A stretch of DNA of 64,000 nt from Phycisphaerales bacterium (GCA_016699835.1 CP064987.1:682001-746000); one strand, 5' to 3'. Shown: positions 17,893-26,570, numbered from the stretch's first letter. Translations and numbers: made by a program. The notes: generated from the sequence alone by a model not told the origin.

Positions 17893-18375
17893 GGTGAAGT
17901 CCTCGGGCTGCGGGGCACCAGCATCGGCGAACCCCGGCAATCTGGGGCGTGTACCATAGCCTGCGAATCGCGGTTCGCAAGCCGTGGATCTTCCTCGGCC
18001 TGCGAAACGCATTCGTCGCAAGGAAGGTCCCCGGCACGACTCGCACGCACGAGCAGGCCGGACAAGGACAGAACCGTTCGAACGTGACGCACGTCTCGGC
18101 AAGGCCATGAAAGGCCGACAGTCGAGGCATGAGCCACGAGTCTTCGTCTCAGGAGTTCCGCATGGCCCGCGAAACGGCGCCTCCGCCGCGCCACACGCTT
18201 GCCACAGCCGGTCCGGATCCGACGGACGTTCGCCTCACACGCGATCACGTCCGCCGTGGAGGCGTTGCGCGCACGGTCTAGTCCCCAGGTCCTCCCCTTG
18301 CGGCCGTTCCTTCCCGCTCGCGGCGGCTCATGCCACGCGTCGGGACATCACGCCGTTTGACCCCGGGAGCCTGGC
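17893..18375. other. Intergenic region between divergent lipoprotein and ribonuclease Y genes
   Basis: A 483-base stretch that must hold the promoters of both neighbours. It contains a perfect 10-bp palindrome CGTTCGAACG (18075-18084) and one small open frame (18162-18281) described separately. I saw no tRNA, terminator or repeat in it, and no convincing -35/-10 pair. Confidence 0.5.
18162..18281 (+). CDS. Possible small protein (39 aa)
   Basis: A 39-codon frame with AGGAG spaced 6 bases before the ATG, the best ribosome site in this intergenic region. The product is Arg/Pro/Thr-rich with no recognisable domain or membrane segment. In such GC-rich DNA a short frame can be chance, so the call rests almost wholly on the ribosome site. 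Confidence 0.25.
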   Translation: MARETAPPPRHTLATAGPDPTDVRLTRDHVRRGGVARTV

Positions 18376-19959
18376 ATGCCCTACACCACCCTTGCCGTCG
18401 CCGACATCGTGATCGCCATTGTCGCGCTGGTCTGTCTCGTGATCGGCGTCCTCGCCGGCAGCGTCTTCGCCAAGAAGGCCGCCGCCGGGAAACTCGCCAA
18501 GGCCGAGCAGGACGCCAAGTCCATCGTCGAGAAGGCCGAGTCCGAGGCCAAGGTCCAGGCCGAACGCATCCGCGTCGACGCCGAGCGTGACGCCCTGGAC
18601 CGCAAGGAAAAACTCGACGCCGAGGCCGAGACAAAGAGGGCCGAGATCCGCGAGAACGAGAAGCGTCTCGCCAAACGCGAGGACCTCCTCGACCGGCGCG
18701 ACGACCAACTCGCCTCGCGCGAGCAGGCCAACACCAAGGCCGCCGACGCCCTCAAGGCCAGGGAAACACGCCTCGCCGAACGCGACGAGGAACTCGACGC
18801 CATCATCAAGCAGCAGACCCAGAAACTCCACGAGGTCAGCGGCCTCTCCCGCGACCAGGCCCGCGAGCAACTCATGGCCCGCGTCGAGGAAGAAAACCGC
18901 CACGAGGTCGCCAAGGTCGTCCGCAAGATCACCGAGGACGCCGAGCACGAGGCCAAGGACAAGGCCCGCGAGATCACCCTCATGGCGATCCAGCGCTTCG
19001 CCACCGAGCACACAAGCGAGAGCACCGTCCGCAGCGTCGCCATCCCCAGCGACGACATGAAGGGCCGAATCATCGGGCGCGAGGGCCGAAACATCCGCGC
19101 CATCGAGAAGGCCACAGGCGTCGACATCATCGTCGACGACACCCCCGGCGTCATCGTCGTCTCCTGCTTCGACAAGGTCCGCCAGGCCATCGCCGTCGAG
19201 TCCCTCGAGAAACTCATCGCCGACGGCCGCATGCACCCGGCCCGCATCGAGGAGGTCGTCGAGAAGACCAGGAGCGAGATCAACGACCGCATCCTGAAAG
19301 CCGGCAAGGACGCCGCCCTCGAGGTCAACCTCCGCGGCCTCCACCCCAAGGTCATCGAGGCCATGGGCAAACTCCACTTCCGCACCAGTTACGCCCAGAA
19401 TGTCCTCCGCCACTCCATCGAGGTCGCCTTCCTCAGCCAGATCATCGCCGACCAACTCGGGCTCGACGGCACCATCGCCCGCCGCGCCGGATTCCTCCAC
19501 GACATCGGCAAGGCCATGGACCACGAGATGGAGGGGGGCCACCCCAAGATCGGCATGGACTTCGCCCGCCAGTACGGCGAGAAGGAACCCATCCTCAACG
19601 TCATCGGCGGGCACCACGCCGACATCCCCTCCACCAGTTTCTACACCCCCATCATCATGGCCGCCGACGCCATCAGTTCCGCCCGCCCCGGAGCCCGCCG
19701 CGAGAGCATGGAGAAGTACGTCCAACGCCTCAACGAACTCCAGGACATCGCCCTCTCCCACAAGGGCGTCACCGAGGCCTATGCGATCCAGGCCGGCCGA
19801 GAAGTCCGCGTCATGGTCGACGCCGCGAAAGTCCCCGACGACGAGGCCTTCCTCATCGCCCACTCCATCGCCAAGCGCGTCAGCGAGGAACTCACCTTCC
19901 CCGGCGAGATCCGCGTCACCGTCCTCCGCGAGACAAGGGCCATCGAGTACGCCCGCTAA
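18376..19959 (+). CDS. rny: Ribonuclease Y
   Basis: Membrane-anchored endoribonuclease of 527 aa that starts mRNA decay. An N-terminal helix (about residues 5-28) is followed by a long charged coiled coil (about 35-205), a KH RNA-binding domain with GRIIGREGRNIRAIE (about 232-246), and an HD metal-dependent hydrolase domain with the RHS and LHDIGKA motifs (about 345-380). Domain order and length match RNase Y of Bacillus. It is a single gene, convergent with a DinB-like gene. Its stop codon sits inside a small hairpin (CCCGC-TAAA-GCGGG, 19952-19965). Confidence 0.96.
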   Translation: MPYTTLAVADIVIAIVALVCLVIGVLAGSVFAKKAAAGKLAKAEQDAKSIVEKAESEAKVQAERIRVDAERDALDRKEKLDAEAETKRAEIRENEKRLAKREDLLDRRDDQLASREQANTKAADALKARETRLAERDEELDAIIKQQTQKLHEVSGLSRDQAREQLMARVEEENRHEVAKVVRKITEDAEHEAKDKAREITLMAIQRFATEHTSESTVRSVAIPSDDMKGRIIGREGRNIRAIEKATGVDIIVDDTPGVIVVSCFDKVRQAIAVESLEKLIADGRMHPARIEEVVEKTRSEINDRILKAGKDAALEVNLRGLHPKVIEAMGKLHFRTSYAQNVLRHSIEVAFLSQIIADQLGLDGTIARRAGFLHDIGKAMDHEMEGGHPKIGMDFARQYGEKEPILNVIGGHHADIPSTSFYTPIIMAADAISSARPGARRESMEKYVQRLNELQDIALSHKGVTEAYAIQAGREVRVMVDAAKVPDDEAFLIAHSIAKRVSEELTFPGEIRVTVLRETRAIEYAR

Positions 19960-19966
19960 AGCGGGA

Positions 19967-20074
19967 AATGGCCAAATGGCCAAATGACCAAAGAGAACGA
20001 GGCCCCGGTTCCTCCGGAGCGCCATGCACTCAGTTCTCAACTTGGCCTTTTGGACATGTGTCCATCTGGCCATT
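19967..20074. repeat. Imperfect 16-nt inverted repeat between convergent genes
   Basis: The left arm at 19967-19982 (AATGGCCAAATGGCCA) and right arm at 20059-20074 are reverse complements with two mismatches. The right arm overlaps a 14-bp palindrome TGGACATGTGTCCA (20051-20064). It lies between the stops of rny and the DinB-like gene and could help end transcription from either side, but no U-run follows. Confidence 0.4.
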
Positions 20075-20076
20075 GT

Positions 20077-20607
20077 TCACCCCGCGTGCTCCTCCTCGAT
20101 CGTGTACATCATCGAGTTGAAGTCGAGGTCCTCGATCCGCACCCCCGGCACGTTGAGCAGTCGCACCATCGCCATCACCTGCGCCCGGTGATGGACCTCG
20201 TGTAGAACCAGTTGCGACGCGATGTCCCCCGCCGTGGCCGTGACACGCTTCCGCACGCCCTTCTCGTCGGGGACCGTGACATACGACACCACGCCCGTCC
20301 AGTCGCGCGGCGCGGCCAGCGCCGTCCTCGTCGTTTCCGCCCGCCGCCCCCACTCCGTCTCAATCACGTCCAATCCCGGCGGCGTCTCGTCCTGGATCGG
20401 CCACGCCGAGTACGGCGGCGTCTCCCGCCCCTCGAGCCGCTCGATGTAGTACCACTCCGAGTTCATCATGTGCGCCAGCGTCGTCCCAATCGTCCCCAGC
20501 CCGATCGGATGCACGCGTCCATACTGCTCGGGCGTGAGCCGATGCAGCATCTCAAACATGCGCCCTCGCGACTTCGTGAGATACTCATAGATCCGTGACG
20601 GTTTCAT
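20077..20607 (-). CDS. DinB-family protein
   Basis: Four-helix-bundle protein of 176 aa. The three His ligands expected for the DinB/YfiT metal site are placed at AHMMNSEWYY (about residue 45) and LHEVHHRAQVMAM (about 135-140). Members of the family include thiol-dependent S-transferases and damage-inducible proteins of unknown activity. The ATG at 20607 begins MKPSRIYEYL. It is followed upstream, 40 bp away on the same strand, by a MoaD-like gene. Confidence 0.82.
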   Translation of the reverse strand: MKPSRIYEYLTKSRGRMFEMLHRLTPEQYGRVHPIGLGTIGTTLAHMMNSEWYYIERLEGRETPPYSAWPIQDETPPGLDVIETEWGRRAETTRTALAAPRDWTGVVSYVTVPDEKGVRKRVTATAGDIASQLVLHEVHHRAQVMAMVRLLNVPGVRIEDLDFNSMMYTIEEEHAG

Positions 20608-20646
20608 GCCGTGATGATACCAAGAGTTGCCGAAACTCCGTCGCGG

Positions 20647-20892
20647 TCACCCCCCGCTCACCAGCCCAATCAACGCCACCTCATCTCCTTCGTCAGGACG
20701 GGTCATCCCTTCGTCCACGATAAACGCATGATTCAAGGCGAATCGGCACGCAGCCAGCAACGACGCCAACTCGGGCCGGGCCTGGGTCAACCTCGCCCGC
20801 GCCTCGGCGAGCGAAGCCCCCTTCGCCACGTCAACCAGGATGCTCGATGCCCCCGCCGCTCTCGCCAAGGGTCCAAAGACCAGTATCCGCAT
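20647..20892 (-). CDS. MoaD/ThiS-family sulfur-carrier protein
   Basis: Ubiquitin-fold protein of 81 aa ending in the di-Gly tail (IGLVSGG) that is adenylated and thiocarboxylated in molybdopterin synthase small subunits. The segments ILVFGPLARAAG near the N-terminus and DEVALIGLVSGG at the end are typical of MoaD. No moaE, moeB or other cofactor gene is nearby, so the pathway is inferred from the family. The start is uncertain: ATG 20892 gives the family-like N-terminus, while TTG 20910 would add six residues. Confidence 0.75.
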   Translation of the reverse strand: MRILVFGPLARAAGASSILVDVAKGASLAEARARLTQARPELASLLAACRFALNHAFIVDEGMTRPDEGDEVALIGLVSGG

Positions 20893-20958
20893 CTCCCAAG
20901 GTATGGCCAAATCCTCGCGCCAACCACGAACCCGAACCCCGCCCGCCTACCCTCCTCC

Positions 20959-21345
20959 ATGCCCCAGAACGCCGTCTCCTCCTACCTCCCGGTCATCATC
21001 ATCGTCATGATGGCCGTCGGCTTCGCCGTCATGAATCTCGTCCTCACCAACGTCCTTGGCCCCAAGCGCCCCGGCGCCCTCAAGGGCCAGACCTACGAGA
21101 GCGGCATGAACCCCGTCGGCACCGCCCGCAAGCGCTTCAACGTCCGCTTCTACCTGATCGCCATGGTCTTCCTCGTCTTCGACGTCGAGATCATCTTCCT
21201 CTATCCCTGGGCCACCACCTTCCCCAACCTCGCCCCCCACACCACCGAGGGCCTCACCTGGCTCGTCCGCATCTTCTTCTTCCTCTTCACCACCGTCGTC
21301 GCCTACCTCTATGGCTATCGCAAGGGCGTCTTCAAGTTCGACTAG
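20959..21345 (+). CDS. nuoA: NADH-quinone oxidoreductase subunit A
   Basis: Membrane subunit of respiratory complex I, 128 aa. It has three helices and the conserved loop QTYESGMNPVGTARKRFNVR, followed by FYLIAMVFLVFDVEIIFLYPW with the conserved acidic residues of the second helix. The start is the ATG at 20959; the 20 bases before it are pyrimidine-rich and show no Shine-Dalgarno. In most bacteria nuoA opens a long nuo operon, but here no nuoB or other nuo gene follows; the next gene is a DUF2752 protein. Confidence 0.93.
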   Translation: MPQNAVSSYLPVIIIVMMAVGFAVMNLVLTNVLGPKRPGALKGQTYESGMNPVGTARKRFNVRFYLIAMVFLVFDVEIIFLYPWATTFPNLAPHTTEGLTWLVRIFFFLFTTVVAYLYGYRKGVFKFD

Positions 21346-21367
21346 GGGCCGGGCGAACGCTAGATCA

Positions 21368-21584
21368 GAACACAGAGGACACGGAGGGATCACAGAGGCC
21401 CGAGTGTGGGCGTGTGTGGCCTGCACCTCGCGGACGGGTAAGACGGGCTCTTTGACACTGTTCTCAGTCCTCGTGCCCCGACCGCACGCCCAGATTTCCG
21501 CGTCATCCCACCGCCACCCACCAAAGCACCCTCTCCATCTCATCCTCCGTCTTCCTCTGTGATCCCTCCGTTTCCTCTGTGTTC
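21368..21584. repeat. 31-nt inverted repeat with CACAGAGG-type arms
   Basis: The left arm at 21368-21398 and right arm at 21554-21584 are reverse complements over 31 bases with one mismatch, separated by 155 bases. The arms are built from CACAGAGG and CACGGAGGGAT units, like a dispersed repeat I know from several environmental bacterial genomes. It fills the gap between nuoA and the DUF2752 gene. No coding frame in the spacer looks real. Confidence 0.7.
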
Positions 21585-21590
21585 GTTTCC

Positions 21591-22028
21591 ATGACGGACC
21601 CCACCCACACCAAGCCCGACGCAAAGACGAGAGCGATCTGCGCCCTCGTCGCCCTCGCCTTCCTCGCCCCCCTCGTCGTCGCGGCCTTCCTCCCTCCTGA
21701 CCCCGCCGGCCACGGCACCCACCGTGCCCTGGGCCTCTCCCAATGCTCGTGGGCCGCGGCCTTTGACGCGCCGTGCGCCACCTGCGGCATGACCACCGCC
21801 TTCAGCGAGGCTACCCACGGGCACCTCTGGCGGTCCTTCGTCGTCCAGCCATTTGGGGCCGTCCTCGCCATCCTCGCCTGCAGCGGTTTCTGGGTCTGCG
21901 CCTACTCGGCCGCCGCTGGGTCGCGCGTCTACCGCGTCGGGCGTACACTCGTCACGACCCGGGTGCTGACGCTCGGGCTGGTGATGCTGCTCGCCGCGTG
22001 GGGATACAAGTGGGCGACGTGGCCCTAG
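21591..22028 (+). CDS. DUF2752 family membrane protein
   Basis: Membrane protein of 145 aa with three helices. It carries the DUF2752 signature in the first loop: PCATCGMTTAF (about residues 61-71, the CPxCGxTR-like motif), followed by WRSFVVQPFGAVLAILA. The family is widespread and of unknown function. The ATG at 21591 follows directly on the right arm of an inverted repeat, so promoter and leader are probably within that repeat or upstream of it. Confidence 0.8.
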   Translation: MTDPTHTKPDAKTRAICALVALAFLAPLVVAAFLPPDPAGHGTHRALGLSQCSWAAAFDAPCATCGMTTAFSEATHGHLWRSFVVQPFGAVLAILACSGFWVCAYSAAAGSRVYRVGRTLVTTRVLTLGLVMLLAAWGYKWATWP

Positions 22029-22108
22029 GGCGCGCAAGCGCCCATCACCCACACGCCCCCAATGCCAGACCGAGGCGAGCCCAAGCCGGGCCGCCCAACG
22101 AGGCCCAG

Positions 22109-22813
22109 ATGAACCACACTCTCCGTGCCCAAGGCGTTCGCGTGCACCACGCTCGATGGACACGATCGCTCGCCCTTACCGCCCTCGTGACACTATGCCT
22201 CTCTCTTCCCGGGTGCGGCGCGGGGGCACTCTTTGGCGGGATGCTCAGCAACTGGGAACGCACCGGCTCGCACACCGTTGAGCCCAAGTACAGCGGACTC
22301 GAGGGCAAGTCCTTCGCCATCCTCGCCTCGGCCCCACGCATGGTCGAGGCCGAGTACCCCGACCTCGCCAACGAACTCCTCGGCCGAGTCGCCGAGCGAC
22401 TCTATCACGACGCGGGCGCCTCGGGCTTCATCCCGCCGCCCCAGAGCCTCAAGTACATGTACGACAACCCCAACTGGATCGCCGCCGCCTATGGCCAGAC
22501 CGCCCAGGACCTCGGCGGCGTCCAACGCCTCATCGTCATCGAGATCATCGACTACCGCCTCCGCGAGCCGGGGAACAACTACGAGTGGTCGGGCATGGCC
22601 TCGGCCAACGTCTCGGTCGTCGAGGCCGACTCTGTCGCCCCCGACGCCGTCGCCTGGCAGCAACTCGTCCAGATCCGCTTCCCCACCAAGCCCGGCTATG
22701 GCCCCGACCAGTTCGACGCCCGATTCGTCAGCAGCGCCCTCCTCGCCCGCCTCACCGATCGCTGCGCCTGGCTCTTCTACAAGCACAAGGAACCCAACGT
22801 GATCGACTACTAG
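22109..22813 (+). CDS. Lipoprotein of unknown function (234 aa)
   Basis: The signal peptide (LALTALVTLCLSLPGC) ends in lipobox LPGC at about residue 36. The mature protein has mixed alpha/beta character (SFAILASAPRMVEAEYPDLANELLGRV split by turns, then VQRLIVIEIIDYRLREPG) and ends HKEPNVIDY. I do not recognise a domain. The ATG at 22109 has GAGG five bases upstream. It lies 51 bp before another lipoprotein that shares the same logic of a nucleotide-free alpha/beta core, and the pair may act together at the outer membrane. Confidence 0.7.
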   Translation: MNHTLRAQGVRVHHARWTRSLALTALVTLCLSLPGCGAGALFGGMLSNWERTGSHTVEPKYSGLEGKSFAILASAPRMVEAEYPDLANELLGRVAERLYHDAGASGFIPPPQSLKYMYDNPNWIAAAYGQTAQDLGGVQRLIVIEIIDYRLREPGNNYEWSGMASANVSVVEADSVAPDAVAWQQLVQIRFPTKPGYGPDQFDARFVSSALLARLTDRCAWLFYKHKEPNVIDY

Positions 22814-22864
22814 CCCATGGCTCAAAGGAGTCGCCCGTAACGACGCCGCCGACGCGAAAACCCC

Positions 22865-23545
22865 ATGATCCACCCCCCCGCAACATCCAAAGCACGCACG
22901 GCCCGAGCCCTCGCCGCCGCCCTCGCCGGCTCGGTGCTCGCCCTCTCGGGGTGCAACATCGTCGCGCCCATCGCGATGATCGTCTCGCCTCCACCAACCT
23001 ATCCCGCCCAGCACACCCTCGACGCCAACCTCCCCACGCTCATCTTCGTCGATGATCGTTCCAGCCGCCTCCCGCGCGCCGCCCTGCGCCAGGCGATCGC
23101 CGAGGAGGCCCAGAACCTCCTCCTCAAGGAGGCCAATCTCAAGAATGTCATCGACTGCCGGGCGGCCTACGTCGTCACCTCGCGCGACCGCGTCGACGAC
23201 GTCACACCGCTCGTCGATCTCGGCAAGGCCGTCCAGGCCCGCATCATCGTCTATGTCAGCATCGACCGGTTCACCCTCTCCGAGGACGGGCAACAACTCG
23301 CCCCCATCGTCGCCATGCGCGCCAAAGTGCTCGACGTCGAGAAGGAGTCCGACCCGCGCGTCTGGCCGCCCGACCAGAGGGGCGTGCCCGTGACCGCGAC
23401 CATCAAGGTCTCCACGCGCGAGGTCCCCAAGGCCGGCGCCGACCTGTACGCCGCCCAGAACGCCGCCGCCAAGCAGGCCGGCAAGGCCATCGCCCAACTC
23501 TTCTTCACGCACCGCGTCGACCAGTCCGCCGCCGAGGGGCGATAA
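22865..23545 (+). CDS. Lipoprotein of unknown function (226 aa)
   Basis: The signal peptide ends in lipobox LSGC at about residues 27-30. The mature part contains DANLPTLIFVDDRSSRLPR, a helix rich in Ala/Glu/Leu (RQAIAEEAQNLLLKEA), and RIIVYVSIDRFTLSEDGQ, which together suggest an alpha/beta domain with a central sheet. A similar layout appears in the preceding lipoprotein (VQRLIVIEIIDYRLREP), so the two could be distant paralogues or partners; this is inference. The downstream glycosyltransferase-like gene starts 6 bp after the stop, which suggests one transcript. Confidence 0.7.
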   Translation: MIHPPATSKARTARALAAALAGSVLALSGCNIVAPIAMIVSPPPTYPAQHTLDANLPTLIFVDDRSSRLPRAALRQAIAEEAQNLLLKEANLKNVIDCRAAYVVTSRDRVDDVTPLVDLGKAVQARIIVYVSIDRFTLSEDGQQLAPIVAMRAKVLDVEKESDPRVWPPDQRGVPVTATIKVSTREVPKAGADLYAAQNAAAKQAGKAIAQLFFTHRVDQSAAEGR

Positions 23546-23551
23546 TCCCCC

Positions 23552-24706
23552 GTGCGAGTCCTGCACGTCGTCCATCCCGAGCCGTCGCTCCCCGTCGATC
23601 GCGGCGTCCTCGCGCCACGAGCGCGCGACGACGACACCACCGCCGAGATCACCCTCACCCTCGTCGAGAACATCATCCGTACCGTCCCCGCCGATCACGA
23701 GTGCCTCGTCCTCGGCGGCAGCTCGAGTGTCGAGACCGCCCAACGCTGCGGCCTGAGCATCACGGCGTGCATTCCCACGCCCGCCGGATCCACGGCCATG
23801 GCGCGACGAGCCCTCGCCCGCTGGCTGCGAGCGCAGGATACATACGACATCATCCAGTTCTACGGGCGTTCCAGCGCGCGCGTCCTCACCGGCTGGTCGA
23901 TCCCTCCGATCGATCTCCGAGGCGCGCTCGTCACGCTCTACGACGAGGAGAACGCCGAGATCCACGCGCTCGTCACGGGCCCCAGAACCCACAACACCGA
24001 GACGATCACCGCCGTCCTCGCCGATACGACCGCCCTCGACCTCACACGCCACCACGCGATCCGCCGTCCGCGCGATCACACACGTGCGAACCACGCCAAC
24101 GACCCCATCCGGATCGGTATCCTCGCCGGGCGTCAGGACCGCCTCCATGGCGTGAGTTTCCTGTTTCTGGGCGCGGTTCTCTCCAGTTCGGGCGTTCGCG
24201 CGACGCTCGTCATGCCCAAGGCCGCCCCCGATCTCGACCGAGCGCTCTCCCTCCGCGAGAACAGCCCCGTGATCGAGAGTGGGCTGCACCTCACCGATGG
24301 TCTCGTCGAGACCATCGGTGAGAGCGACATCCTCGTCCACGCCCTGGGATCTCGATTCCGTGCCGGCACGATCGAAGACGACGCGATAGCCGGGCTGTGT
24401 GTCCGCGCCGCGCTCGCCTGCGGCAAACCCGTTCTCTCTGCCAACCCCGACGGCCTCCCCCAGCCGCTCCGCGAGTCGCTCCACATCACCAGCACGCACC
24501 CCTCGGCCTTCGCCCGCCGCATCGCCTCGCTGATTGCCGATCGTTCCGCGATTCAGACGCTCGCCGAGTCGTGCGCACAACACACACGACCAGACGCCGC
24601 GGGGCTTGATCGCGTCATCCGCCTCTTCTGGCACGCCGCCCGCGTCGCCACGCTCGAGCCAGGCCTCGCTGCCGGGGGTACTCACGCAGAAAGAACCACG
24701 CCATGA
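23552..24706 (+). CDS. Glycosyltransferase-like protein (GT4 fold)
   Basis: Protein of 384 aa that starts MRVLHVVHPEP, the usual first strand of GT-B glycosyltransferases. The C-terminal half has PIRIGILAGRQDRLHGVSFL (first strand and loop of the second Rossmann domain), SDILVHALGSRFR and a region ALACGKPVLSANPDGLPQ like the nucleotide-sugar site of GT4 enzymes. The classical EX7E pattern is not obvious, so it may be degenerate. The GTG at 23552 is 6 bp after a lipoprotein gene, and the stop overlaps the next gene's ATG by 4 bp. Confidence 0.6.
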   Translation: MRVLHVVHPEPSLPVDRGVLAPRARDDDTTAEITLTLVENIIRTVPADHECLVLGGSSSVETAQRCGLSITACIPTPAGSTAMARRALARWLRAQDTYDIIQFYGRSSARVLTGWSIPPIDLRGALVTLYDEENAEIHALVTGPRTHNTETITAVLADTTALDLTRHHAIRRPRDHTRANHANDPIRIGILAGRQDRLHGVSFLFLGAVLSSSGVRATLVMPKAAPDLDRALSLRENSPVIESGLHLTDGLVETIGESDILVHALGSRFRAGTIEDDAIAGLCVRAALACGKPVLSANPDGLPQPLRESLHITSTHPSAFARRIASLIADRSAIQTLAESCAQHTRPDAAGLDRVIRLFWHAARVATLEPGLAAGGTHAERTTP

Positions 24707-25206
24707 GCATGTCTGGAACACACCCATCGAAGGAGCCCGTCGGCGTGCTCTTCGTCTGCCTGGGAAATATCTGCCGCTCCCCACTCGCCAAGGCTCTCTT
24801 CATCCACCACGCCAACGAGGAGGGCACGATCGACCGCTTCGACATCGACTCCTGCGGCACGGGCGACTGGCACGTCGGGCAAGACGCCGACCCACGCACC
24901 ATCTCCGTCGCGATCAAGAACGCGCTCCCTTTCTCGCACATCGCGCGAACGCTCGATCACGCCGACTTTGATCGCTTCCATCTCATCCTCGCGATGGACC
25001 ACGCCAACCGGCGAACGCTCCTCTCACGCGGCGCCCCCAAGGATCGCGTCCACCTCATGCGTTCCTTCGATCCCAGACTCAAGGATGTGACCGGCCCGGA
25101 ACTCGACGTCCCCGACCCGTACTACGGCGGCGAGAGCGGCTTCGACCTCATGTACGACATGCTCCGCGCCGCGACGCGTGGGCTCCACGCCCATCTCATG
25201 CGCTAG
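24703..25206 (+). CDS. Low-molecular-weight protein-tyrosine phosphatase
   Basis: Cytoplasmic phosphatase of 167 aa. The P-loop CLGNICRSP (Cys19, Arg25) opens the protein, and the general-acid loop DVPDPYYGG supplies the Asp-Pro-Tyr motif near residue 140. In bacteria such enzymes often dephosphorylate tyrosine kinases of polysaccharide export or arginine phosphates. The start overlaps the stop of the glycosyltransferase-like gene (ATGA), which links it to envelope polysaccharide work. No tyrosine kinase gene is nearby. Confidence 0.92.
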   Translation: MSMSGTHPSKEPVGVLFVCLGNICRSPLAKALFIHHANEEGTIDRFDIDSCGTGDWHVGQDADPRTISVAIKNALPFSHIARTLDHADFDRFHLILAMDHANRRTLLSRGAPKDRVHLMRSFDPRLKDVTGPELDVPDPYYGGESGFDLMYDMLRAATRGLHAHLMR

Positions 25207-25241
25207 AACGATTTCCAGTTCGCGTGACCTGTACGAGAGGC

Positions 25242-26570
25242 TCAGATCTCGAGCAAGAGCCGCTGCGGATCCTCGATCGCCTGCTTCACGCGCACCAGGA
25301 ACTGCACGGCCTGCGCCCCGTCGATGATTCTGTGGTCATACGACAACGCGAGGTACATCATCGGGCGGATCGCCACCTGACCCGATCCGGCCGGGTGCTC
25401 GACCGCCCGGTTCTTGATCGCGTGCATGCCCAGGATGCCCGACTGCGGCGGATTGAGGATTGGCGTGCTCATGAGCGAGCCGAAGATCCCGCCATTGGTG
25501 ATCGTGAATGTTCCGCCCTGCATCTCGTCGATGCCCAGTTTGCCGTCCTTCGCTCGCGTCGCCAGGTCCTTGATCGCGAGTTCGATCTCGGCAAGCGACT
25601 TGCGCTCGCAGTTGCGGATCACGGGCACGACCAGGCCCTTGGGCGTCGAGACGGCGACCGCGATGTCGCAGTAGTTTCGCGTCTCGACCGCCGGGGCGCC
25701 GCTCTCGTCGGTCACGATCGACGCGTTCACGAGCGGGAACGCCTTCAGCCCGGCGACGCACGCCCGCACGAAGAAGCCCATGAACCCAAGGCCGATCGAG
25801 TGCTTCTTCTCGAACTCTTCCTTGTACGACTTGCGGAGGTCCATCACCGCGGTCATGTCGCACTCGTTGAAGGTCGTGAGCATCGCCGCGGTGTGCTGCG
25901 CCTCGACGAGTCGCTGCGCGATGCGCTGACGCAGGGGCGACATCCGCTCGCGGCTCGTGGCCCGATCGCCGGTCATACCCGCGAGTGATCCGGCCGCAGA
26001 AGCCGTCGCCTGCTTCGCGTGCCCATTCGTCGTCGCCGACGATCGTTTCGCTTCCACAAAGGCGAGCACGTCCTGCTCGCGAACGCGATGCCCCGCCCCC
26101 GTGCCGATGACTCGGGCGAGATCGACGCCATGCTCCTGCGCCAGCTTCTTCGCGAGCGGCGTCGCGCGGATGTCGTCGTCACCGGCGGGTGCGCCAACAG
26201 CCGTCGCGCCCGATGATCCACCACGCGCCGCGGCGCCCCCGCCCGCGGCCTTGGACTCTGCCGCCGCGCTCTTCGCCGGGGCCTTCGATTCCGCCTGGAC
26301 CTCGGCCTTCGCTGGTGCCGCTGCCTTTTCGGGCTTCACCGCCGACTCGTCCACCTTCCCCACCACTTCGCCGACCTTCACCGTCTGCCCGACCTTGGCG
26401 ACCTGGGTGATCGCGCCTGCCGCGGGGGCAGGGATCTCCATCATCACTTTGTCGGTCTCGAGTTCGATGACGGTCTCGTCGCGATCGGCATACTCGCCGT
26501 CCTTCTTGGTCCAGCGCGCGATCACGCCCGTGGTCACGGAGTCGGCGATTGTGGGGATGACGATGTCCAT
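25242..26570 (-). CDS. sucB: Dihydrolipoyl succinyltransferase, E2 of 2-oxoglutarate dehydrogenase
   Basis: E2 component of 442 aa. A lipoyl domain carries the modified Lys41 in ETDKVMME. It is followed by an Ala/Pro/Lys-rich linker (about residues 80-150), an E3-binding domain (ATPLAKKLAQEHGVDLARVIGTG, split by a turn) and the acyltransferase core with the catalytic HxxxDG in DHRIIDGAQA near the C-terminus. It transfers the succinyl group to CoA in the TCA cycle. It lies 38 bp after sucA on the same strand. The gene for E3 (lpd) is not in the window. Confidence 0.95.
   Translation of the reverse strand: MDIVIPTIADSVTTGVIARWTKKDGEYADRDETVIELETDKVMMEIPAPAAGAITQVAKVGQTVKVGEVVGKVDESAVKPEKAAAPAKAEVQAESKAPAKSAAAESKAAGGGAAARGGSSGATAVGAPAGDDDIRATPLAKKLAQEHGVDLARVIGTGAGHRVREQDVLAFVEAKRSSATTNGHAKQATASAAGSLAGMTGDRATSRERMSPLRQRIAQRLVEAQHTAAMLTTFNECDMTAVMDLRKSYKEEFEKKHSIGLGFMGFFVRACVAGLKAFPLVNASIVTDESGAPAVETRNYCDIAVAVSTPKGLVVPVIRNCERKSLAEIELAIKDLATRAKDGKLGIDEMQGGTFTITNGGIFGSLMSTPILNPPQSGILGMHAIKNRAVEHPAGSGQVAIRPMMYLALSYDHRIIDGAQAVQFLVRVKQAIEDPQRLLLEI

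Noticed and set aside
20051..20064. Palindrome TGGACATGTGTCCA as a terminator
   Set aside because: The stem is only 6 bp and on neither strand is it followed by a U run.
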